Below the pieces are notes generated by a model. It had not been told where the DNA came from, searched no databases, and worked only from the letters and a program-made list of their open reading frames with translations. The position numbers and the translations under genes are program-made. Of a stretch of DNA of 13,101 bases, positions 6,305 through 11,568 are shown piece by piece (position 1 is the stretch's first letter; each line of letters opens with the position of its first letter). This DNA is from Chloroflexota bacterium (GTDB lineage: Bacteria > Chloroflexota > UBA6077), in assembly GCA_023380955.1 (NCBI GenBank), contig JAMCTB010000165.1, positions 1-13,101 of the forward strand, written 5' to 3'.

Positions 6305-6676
6305 CTATCGACCCCGCAGCAGGCGTATCGCCTCCTCAGAGGTGATCTCGCTGCGCTCCAGCCGGGCCAGGATCTCCTTCCTCCCCTCTGGCGCCACCTT
6401 CGGCTCCTCGGGGACCTCGTAGCCCAGGGCTCGAATCAGCGCCTCCAGACGGCCACGAACGGTGGGATAGGAGATCCCCAACTCCCGCTCCATGTCCTTG
6501 ATGTTGCCCCGGTTCTTGATGAACAGCTCCGCGAACTGCAGCTGCTCCTTGCTCAGGGATTGGAACTTTCCGAGGGCAAACCGGCCCTCCAGGACAGAAT
6601 CGCAGCTGCGACAGCGCAGCCGGACCACCTCCATCTCGCCTTCGCACACCGGACACCGCCCCACCACCACGTGCAT
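6305..6676 (-). CDS. DUF2089-family zinc-ribbon/HTH regulator with C-terminal SHOCT motif
   Basis: A 123-residue putative transcription regulator. It has an N-terminal zinc ribbon with C8-P-V-C11 and C22-R-S-C25, a helix-turn-helix at about 44-80 (LSKEQLQFAELF, GNIKDMERELGISYPTVRGR) that resembles a sigma-like recognition helix, and a C-terminal SHOCT helical hairpin (EILARLERSEITSEEAIRLL, 101-120). The ATG at 6676 is set by a perfect GGAGGTG (6689-6683) with a 6-nt spacer. The frame is open upstream to a TTG at 6721, but that codon has no ribosome binding site. The gene heads the block with the SHOCT-like protein 28 nt downstream and has a strong promoter with an overlapping dyad, suggesting autoregulation (inference). 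The ligand or signal is unknown. Confidence 0.88.
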   Translation of the reverse strand: MHVVVGRCPVCEGEMEVVRLRCRSCDSVLEGRFALGKFQSLSKEQLQFAELFIKNRGNIKDMERELGISYPTVRGRLEALIRALGYEVPEEPKVAPEGRKEILARLERSEITSEEAIRLLRGR

Positions 6677-6730
6677 CGTCGCCACCTCCGGCCTCAAACG
6701 GTCCGAGCTAAGATAAATCAATCTGTGACT

Positions 6731-6763
6731 GCATATTATTCATATGCAACTCAAGATTGTCAA
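6731..6763 (-). promoter_or_regulatory. Strong sigma-70 promoter with overlapping dyad (candidate operator)
   Basis: On the minus strand TTGACA (6763-6758), 17-nt spacer, AATAAT (6740-6735, 5 of 6). The 17-bp dyad GCATAT-GAATA-ATATGC (6747-6731) covers the -10 and the start-proximal spacer, where a bound protein would block polymerase. The predicted start near 6728 leaves a leader of about 50 nt to the DUF2089 ATG. Confidence 0.75.
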
Positions 6764-6786
6764 TACCTTGGAGGGGTGATTTGGAC

Positions 6787-6816
6787 AAAAAGATGGGGCG
6801 GGTCTAAGCTCGCCCC
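6787..6816 (-). terminator. Intrinsic terminator of the GH94 gene
   Basis: Read on the minus strand: stem GGGGCG (6816-6811) with CGCCCC (6800-6795), loop of 10 nt, then ATC and TTTTT (6791-6787). It ends 15 nt after the GH94 stop and insulates the DUF2089 promoter immediately beyond. Confidence 0.7.
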
Positions 6817-6830
6817 TGCACGATCGACGC

Positions 6831-9254
6831 TTACCGGCGGCCCAGGCGGACCTCCACCTGGTGTGTGGCCCCGTCCCGGAAGTCGGGCAGCAGGTTGCCC
6901 TGGATCTCCTTGCCGTCCACCCGCACCTGGACCACCCCCTTGGAGACGTGCTCGGGGTTGCTGATCTCGACGTGGTAGCGAGCGCCTCGGAAGTCCCGGT
7001 TGATCTCGGCGCCATCCCACGCCGTGGGGACGCAGGGATCCACCACCAGTCCTCGGGCCGTGGGCTGTGCCCCGAGGATCCAATCGGTGCAGGCCCGCCA
7101 CATCCAGGCGGCGGTGCCGGTGGCCCAGGTGAACTCCCCCTCACCGAAGTTGGGATGATCGGGACCGTAGATATACTCGGCGTAGACGTAGGGCTCCGCC
7201 TTGTAGAGGTTCGGGTCCTTTCCCCGGGTCAGGAAGGAGGTCTCCCTCCAATAGTGGTAGGCCATGTCCCCGCGCCCCAGCATCGTTTCGGCGATGACCG
7301 TCCAGGCCACCGGGTGGCAGAAGATGGTGCCGTTCTCCTTTGTGCCGGGGGCGAAGCGAGTGATGATACCGATGGTATGGTCGGGCTCACGGTAGGCCGG
7401 AAGGAAGAGGGCGGGCCCGTAGGGGGTATCGAGCCGCTCCTTGACGGCGTTCATGCAGCGAACGGCCCGCTCGCCCTCGGCCACCCCTCCCAGGACCGCC
7501 CAGCTCTGGGAGTTCAGGTAGATGCTGCCCTCCGCGTTGGTGTGGCTCCCCAGCAGATCCCCGGTATCCTTGGTCGCCCTCCAGTACCAGTCCCCGTCCC
7601 AGGCGTAGCGGTTGATGGAGTCCCTGGTCCGGTTGTACTCGATCAGCACCCGGTCCCTGGCCCTGGTGTCGCCCAGGGCGTCGAACAGCTCCGCCACCTC
7701 CTTCAGCATCCAGGCCAGGAAGTGGCTGTTCATGATGCTCTCGCCACGGCCCAGGGGTCCGACGAAGTTGAGGCCGTCGTTCCAGTCGCCGGCCTTGATC
7801 AGGGAGAGGCCCCGCTCGCTGCGCTGCTTGAGGGCGTAGAAGAGCCCTCGCACCATGTGCTCGCGCACCGTGCCCTCGCCGGTATCCAGGTAGGGCACCG
7901 TCTCCTGGAGGAAGCCGAAGTCCCCGGTCTCCTTGACGTAGTTGAGGATGCACATCACCAGCCAGAGGGGGTCGTCGCAATGGCCCGTCACGGCGCCGGT
8001 ATTGGTGAGGGGGTCCCAGTTGTGGATGGTGCTCCCGTTGGCAAACTGGTGGTCGATGATGGTCATGGTCCTGCGCCTGGCCATCCCCAGGTCGTTGGGT
8101 AGCACCCCCAGAATGTCCTGAGAGAGGTCCCGGAACCCCATGATGGAGCCGCCGCCGATGTAGTAGGAAGCCATCCGAGCCCAGTGGGCCGTGATCCAGG
8201 TCTGGTACTTGTTCCACACGTTCACCGACAGGTCGAACTCCGGGTCCGGCGTCTTCACGGTCGTCCTGCCGATGTAGTCACCCCAGAACTCCCGCAGCCG
8301 GCCGAAGGCGTACAGTACGTCGCTGGTATCGGTGTACTTGGCCCTGATCCTGGCGGCTTCCTCCCGCATGTCCTTGGGAATGGCCCCGATGGTGACGTGG
8401 AAGCGCACCTCCTCGCCGGGGTCCAGCTCCAGGTCGTGCTGGAACGCCCCGATGGAGTCGTACCCGTCGCCCTGGCTGTTGGTGCAGCTCCCCCGCTCCA
8501 CGACGACGGGCGTCTGCCAGTCCCTGTACTCCCCCAGGAAGGCCCTCCGGACGCAATCGAAGCCCTGGAAGGGTAGGCTGGTGGTCATGAAGACGTACTT
8601 GTTCCAGTCGATGTTGGGGGTCTGGCCCACCACCAGGCTCACCGTCGGCCAGTACCGCTTGGTAGCGTAGACGATCCCGTTTTCCAGCCTCACCTCGTTG
8701 AAGAGGACGTGGAAGCTGCGCTCCGTCAGATCGGGGTTGTAGCTGGAGAGGGTCCACTCCGAGTAGGGGAAGAGGCTGATCCTGCGGCGCCGGTCGCTCC
8801 GGTTCCGCATAGTGACCACCCAGAACTCCACGTTCTCGTCCTGAGGAACGAAGTAGAGAATCTCCCCCTCGATGTCGTTGGTCCGCGACTGAATCCAGGT
8901 GTAGCCGAGGCCGTGGTGGGCTTCCCAGGATTGGAAGGGCTTCAGACAGGGTTGCCAGTTGAGGCTCCAGTACTCGCCGGAATCGTTGTCCCGCACGTAG
9001 ACGTACCTGCCCGGACGATCCTGGAGGACCGCCTCCCCGGGGAACCACCGGTGGATCCGATCGTATCCAGAGCCGTGGATGAAGGAGTAGCCACCACCGG
9101 TCTGGGATATGAGAGCGCAGTACTCCTCGTTGGAAAGGTAGTTGACCCACGGCCTCGGGATGTCGGGCCGCTTGATGACGTACTCCAGCCCGTCATCGGA
9201 AAAGCGGCCGTACTCCGTCTCAATCACTGGCTTCTCCACCACCTGCTGCACCAT
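6831..9254 (-). CDS. GH94 glycoside phosphorylase (cellobiose phosphorylase type)
   Basis: Inverting disaccharide phosphorylase that splits a beta-linked disaccharide with phosphate to give sugar 1-phosphate and a free sugar in the cytoplasm. The 807-residue length from ATG 9254 equals that of characterised cellobiose and chitobiose phosphorylases. Visible elements are the N-terminal beta-sandwich start YGRFSDDGLEYVIKRP, PRPWVNYLSNEEYCALISQT and GGGYSF, then the (alpha/alpha)6 barrel with the catalytic GDWNDGLN (general acid D493, matching D490/D492 of known enzymes). Phosphate-site residues are H647 in FCHPVAW and T712-G713-T714 in FTWATGTAAW. There is no signal peptide. Upstream in-frame starts at 9314 and 9470 are disfavoured: they add non-family sequence and 9470 overlaps the divergent gene. 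The ribosome binding site before 9254 is weak. The acceptor sugar is not certain: cellobiose is favoured, other beta-glucosides are possible. No transporter or sugar-kinase gene adjoins it. Confidence 0.87.
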   Translation of the reverse strand: MVQQVVEKPVIETEYGRFSDDGLEYVIKRPDIPRPWVNYLSNEEYCALISQTGGGYSFIHGSGYDRIHRWFPGEAVLQDRPGRYVYVRDNDSGEYWSLNWQPCLKPFQSWEAHHGLGYTWIQSRTNDIEGEILYFVPQDENVEFWVVTMRNRSDRRRRISLFPYSEWTLSSYNPDLTERSFHVLFNEVRLENGIVYATKRYWPTVSLVVGQTPNIDWNKYVFMTTSLPFQGFDCVRRAFLGEYRDWQTPVVVERGSCTNSQGDGYDSIGAFQHDLELDPGEEVRFHVTIGAIPKDMREEAARIRAKYTDTSDVLYAFGRLREFWGDYIGRTTVKTPDPEFDLSVNVWNKYQTWITAHWARMASYYIGGGSIMGFRDLSQDILGVLPNDLGMARRRTMTIIDHQFANGSTIHNWDPLTNTGAVTGHCDDPLWLVMCILNYVKETGDFGFLQETVPYLDTGEGTVREHMVRGLFYALKQRSERGLSLIKAGDWNDGLNFVGPLGRGESIMNSHFLAWMLKEVAELFDALGDTRARDRVLIEYNRTRDSINRYAWDGDWYWRATKDTGDLLGSHTNAEGSIYLNSQSWAVLGGVAEGERAVRCMNAVKERLDTPYGPALFLPAYREPDHTIGIITRFAPGTKENGTIFCHPVAWTVIAETMLGRGDMAYHYWRETSFLTRGKDPNLYKAEPYVYAEYIYGPDHPNFGEGEFTWATGTAAWMWRACTDWILGAQPTARGLVVDPCVPTAWDGAEINRDFRGARYHVEISNPEHVSKGVVQVRVDGKEIQGNLLPDFRDGATHQVEVRLGRR

Positions 9255-9461
9255 CGACCTGAACCCCCAGTCCTCAGTAGCTCCGAGATCGCGCCCGGCG
9301 GGAACGCAATCCATCGAATCCCCGAGTTGTAGAGAAGGCGAGTGAGCAAGTCCGATGCCATTAGCCTGGCACGACCGTTGCACCCGCTCTACCTTCCGTC
9401 GAGCAGACCGATGGAACAGCGCCCCTCCGGCAGCAGAGGCAGGAGGCGAGGAGGTAGGACG

Positions 9462-9758
9462 ATGAGCCAAGGCATGGGACCGGGTGGCCCCACCACCCGC
9501 AGGGAAACCGCGGACAAGCTGAAGGAACGGTACGACTGGCTGCAGAACTTCTCCGACGACGAGCTACACCAGGTCACCTACTGCAGCTCGGGGGAGACGA
9601 TGAGCGGGGAGGAGGTGTACTTCGACATCTCCCATCCGGAGCGAGGTGTGATCCAGGGCGAACCGGGCGGGCAGATCCCGGAGGACTGCTGCTACGTCCC
9701 CAAGAGCGAGGTGCGGCAGGACCTGTGGGACAAGCTGGTCGGTCCGTTCCACCATTAG
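9462..9758 (+). CDS. Hypothetical 98-residue protein
   Basis: Not recognised as a named family. The ATG at 9462 is set by AGGAGGT (9449-9455) with a 6-nt spacer; a longer in-frame reading from 9342 has no such site. The protein is soluble and acidic: a helical segment ADKLKERYDWLQNFSDDELH (17-36), then a beta-rich part around GEEVYFDISHPERGVI, and a C-terminal helix VRQDLWDKLV (84-93). It has three cysteines (C41 and the pair C76-C77), not in a clear metal-binding spacing. It is divergent from the GH94 gene across a 207-nt gap in which I see no convincing promoter. Clear start signal, regular protein composition and a following repeat all support a real gene. Confidence 0.75.
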   Translation: MSQGMGPGGPTTRRETADKLKERYDWLQNFSDDELHQVTYCSSGETMSGEEVYFDISHPERGVIQGEPGGQIPEDCCYVPKSEVRQDLWDKLVGPFHH

Positions 9759-9765
9759 CGGCAGA

Positions 9766-9839
9766 GTAGGGCGGGGCGGAGCGCCCTGTCGCCCGTCTTC
9801 CGGACGTTGGGGCGGCAGGGGCGCGGGGCCCCGCCCTAC
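9766..9839. repeat. 75-nt palindromic repeat, copy B
   Basis: Ends are a perfect 12-bp inverted repeat GTAGGGCGGGGC (9766-9777) and GCCCCGCCCTAC (9828-9839). Internal sequences GGAGCGCCCTG and GGCGGCAGGGGC correspond to blocks of copy A (3557-3631), but with the two arm types exchanged between left and right. It fills the gap between two unknown plus-strand genes and may double as a terminator, although no T run follows. Confidence 0.8.
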
Positions 9840-9871
9840 TCTCTTCTTCTTCGAGCCGAAGGGAGGATACC

Positions 9872-10408
9872 ATGGCCAAGACCGCGGCCGTCGCCGACGA
9901 ACTGCTGGGTCCGAGCCCGCTGCCCGAATTCAACCCGGACGAGCGCCGCTATGGGGTCCACGTGCGGGAGACCCTGCTGAAGCTGCTCAAAGGCCACCAG
10001 GATGCGCTGGACCTGCTGACCAAGTACCACCGGGAGCCCGGCCGGCTGGGGGCCGTGCCGGTGCCCAAGACCGTCGACACACGGGCGCTGCGGCTGTCCA
10101 AGGTGGAGGAGATCCTCTCCTGCACCATCCGCTTCCTCCACGACGGCTCCGACGGCGGACCGATGGCCCAATGGGAAGACCGGGAGCAGGGTCTCATCCT
10201 CCAAAGGCGGGATTTCCCCACCCGCTTCCCTCACATCGTCATCGTGCGAACGGACACCTTCGATGCCGAGAAGGGCGAGCCCGTAACCAGCTCCTGGTGC
10301 GTGCACCGCATCCAGAACCAGCGGCAAGGTATCAGGATCAACCGGGTGCTGGACGTCATGAACCTGGGCGTCAGCCTCGGCCTGGAGCTGTTCAGGCTCG
10401 GCCGGTAG
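9872..10408 (+). CDS. Hypothetical 178-residue protein
   Basis: Not recognised. The ATG at 9872 has GGGAGG with a 5-nt spacer. The sequence looks cytoplasmic: an amphipathic helical region RYGVHVRETLLKLLKGHQDA (26-45), a middle part with KVEEILSCTIRFLH (77-90), a beta-rich segment FPHIVIVRTDTF (119-130) and a hydrophobic helix near the end (RVLDVMNLGVSLGLELF, 158-174) too polar for a confident membrane helix. Cysteines C84 and C143 are isolated. It lies 113 nt after the 98-residue gene on the same strand, separated by a palindromic repeat, and converges on the HmoA-like gene with only 9 bases between the two stop codons' outer ends. Confidence 0.75.
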   Translation: MAKTAAVADELLGPSPLPEFNPDERRYGVHVRETLLKLLKGHQDALDLLTKYHREPGRLGAVPVPKTVDTRALRLSKVEEILSCTIRFLHDGSDGGPMAQWEDREQGLILQRRDFPTRFPHIVIVRTDTFDAEKGEPVTSSWCVHRIQNQRQGIRINRVLDVMNLGVSLGLELFRLGR

Positions 10409-10421
10409 CCCCGCCGGCTAC
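10405..10421. terminator. Hairpin shared by two convergent stop codons
   Basis: GTAGCC (10405-10410) pairs with GGCTAC (10416-10421) across a 5-nt loop. The stem contains the TAG of the plus-strand gene (10406-10408) and the TAG of the minus-strand HmoA-like gene (10420-10418). No T run follows on either strand, so terminator function is only probable. Confidence 0.4.
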
Positions 10422-10720
10422 TCCATGCGGATCAGCACCTCACCCACTCCCGTAATAGGAGGGGCGGCGAAGTGGGGTGCCAGATCGTCCGTGTAGACCC
10501 GGGCCCGGTCCAGGCTATTGCGCCAGGCGAAGTAGTCCTCGGGGGAATCCCACTCGGAGAGGACCACGTAGCTTCCTGCCCCGTCGATGACCCGAATCAA
10601 CTCCCGGGACCGGAAGCCCTTGCGAGCCTTGAGATCGTCCGCGGCCTCCTTCCACTTCTGCTCGAACTCGGCCTCCTCCCCCGGCTTGATCCGCATCAGA
10701 AACATCGCCCTGCCGGCCAT
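10418..10720 (-). CDS. ABM-superfamily protein (HmoA / antibiotic biosynthesis monooxygenase-like)
   Basis: A 100-residue dimeric alpha/beta-barrel type protein of the ABM domain family (PF03992), whose members include heme-degrading HmoA/IsdG enzymes and quinone or polyketide monooxygenases. The pattern is MFLMRIKPGEEAEFEQKWKE (6-25: strand, then helix), a strand GAGSYVVLSEWDSPEDYFAW (47-66) and a final strand GEVLIRME. No clear catalytic His or Asn/Trp/His heme set can be assigned, so a specific substrate is not claimed. The ATG at 10720 has a perfect GGAGGTG with a 4-nt spacer. It lies downstream of the UspA gene on the same strand but separated by a structured 117-nt stretch. Confidence 0.72.
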   Translation of the reverse strand: MAGRAMFLMRIKPGEEAEFEQKWKEAADDLKARKGFRSRELIRVIDGAGSYVVLSEWDSPEDYFAWRNSLDRARVYTDDLAPHFAAPPITGVGEVLIRME

Positions 10721-10740
10721 TCCGCACCTCCGGTAAATGG

Positions 10741-10857
10741 GGGTGTCCAGCGGGGGCGGCCCCCGCCGGCGGGATGTGGGGTGTCCCCACACCAACGACA
10801 CCCACCTGCCAGACCCTGGGTAAGGGCCGGGCAGGTTCCGTGCCAACCGGGTGGTTG
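10741..10857. repeat. Cluster of hairpins between the UspA and HmoA-like genes
   Basis: Outer arms GGGTGTC (10741-10747) and GACACCC (10797-10803) enclose two perfect 7-bp hairpins, GCGGGGG-CGG-CCCCCGC (10750-10766) and TGTGGGG-TGT-CCCCACA (10775-10791), forming a three-way junction. Next to it are ACCTGCC/GGCAGGT (10804-10810, 10830-10836) with an inner CCCT/AGGG stem, and CAACC-GGGT-GGTTG (10844-10857). It would be transcribed as the 3' end of the UspA mRNA or the leader of the HmoA-like mRNA. No known riboswitch motif is recognised. Confidence 0.6.
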
Positions 10858-10868
10858 CTGAAGCCCGC

Positions 10869-11315
10869 CTACCGCACCACCAGCACGTCGCAGCCGGCCT
10901 GGTCCACCACCCGAGCCGTCGTGCTCCCCAGCAGCGTTCCCCACACCCCAGAATGGCCGGAGTGGCCGATGGCGATCAGATCTGCCCGCTGCTCCCGGGC
11001 ATACTGAAGGATGGATTGGGCCGCATGTCCCACGGCCGTCGCGGTCTTCAGCGCCATACCCAGCTCCCCTGCCAGGGACTGGGCCTTGGTCTGCAGATCC
11101 GCGAAGTACTGTTCCCTCAGCGGCTCCGTCTCCTCCACCTCGCCCACCCCTTTCGCGTAGCGAGGGGTGTGCTCGTCGACGGACAAGGCAGTGACGGCGG
11201 CCTTCTGCTGCTGAGCCACGAGCAGTGCCCGCCGCAGGGCCTTGGTGGAACCCGGCGAGCCGTCAAAGGGAACCAGGATCATCTGGTAGGGCAACGACGT
11301 CGCTTCCTTCTGCAT
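10869..11315 (-). CDS. Universal stress protein, ATP-binding UspA type
   Basis: Single-domain cytoplasmic Usp protein of 148 residues, normal for the family. It shows the first strand and loop MILVPFDGSPGSTKALRRAL (12-31) and the complete nucleotide-binding motif G117-2x-G120-9x-G130-S131-T132, which marks the ATP-binding subclass, followed by the last strand CDVLVVR. Such proteins dimerise and help survival under starvation, oxidative or energy stress. The ATG at 11315 has GGAGG 9 nt upstream; the in-frame GTG at 11348 lacks a site. It has its own promoter (11403-11430). The upstream neighbour on the same strand is a PAS-histidine kinase, 253 nt away. Confidence 0.92.
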   Translation of the reverse strand: MQKEATSLPYQMILVPFDGSPGSTKALRRALLVAQQQKAAVTALSVDEHTPRYAKGVGEVEETEPLREQYFADLQTKAQSLAGELGMALKTATAVGHAAQSILQYAREQRADLIAIGHSGHSGVWGTLLGSTTARVVDQAGCDVLVVR

Positions 11316-11402
11316 AACTTGCAGCCTCCACTTCGTAATCCCACCCACCTGCCCCGGCTTTTCGACTCGGATCCAGCCAGGCGGGGCGACCGCTGAGGGC
11401 TC

Positions 11403-11430
11403 AGTATAGCGGAGAGGCCTTCCACGGCAA
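11403..11430 (-). promoter_or_regulatory. Promoter for the UspA gene
   Basis: On the minus strand TTGCCG (11430-11425, 4 of 6), 16-nt spacer, TATACT (11408-11403, 5 of 6). The start near 11396 gives an 80-nt leader. It is the only AT-rich -10-like element in the 253-nt gap 11316-11568. Confidence 0.6.
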
Positions 11431-11496
11431 AGCAGAACCGGCGGACTCTATGCGTGCGCCCTTCGATCGACGGCGGTGAGGCAAATCCAATCGGGA

Positions 11497-11520
11497 GCCG
11501 GCGTCGTCCCCGACGCCGGC
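11497..11520 (-). terminator. Strong GC hairpin after the histidine kinase gene
   Basis: A perfect 10-bp stem GCCGGCGTCG / CGACGCCGGC around a 4-nt loop, about 50 nt past the kinase stop. There is no T run on the minus strand, so intrinsic termination would be inefficient; it may mainly protect the 3' end. Confidence 0.45.
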
Positions 11521-11568
11521 GGTCGGGGGCATCGACCGTGGCGATGGCTGTCGGGCCCAGACCCGCTG

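Noticed and set aside
6861..8102. Plus-strand open frame opposite the GH94 gene
   Set aside because: Antisense shadow of a strongly conserved enzyme; Gly/Pro/Val/His-rich composition and no start signal.
9255..9470. Longer N-terminus for the GH94 protein
   Set aside because: The extra 72 residues have no family similarity, would overlap the divergent gene's ribosome binding site and start, and the length from 9254 already matches characterised enzymes.
10741..10857. Known riboswitch (cobalamin, SAM, TPP or similar)
   Set aside because: None of the conserved core motifs is present; only generic stems are visible.
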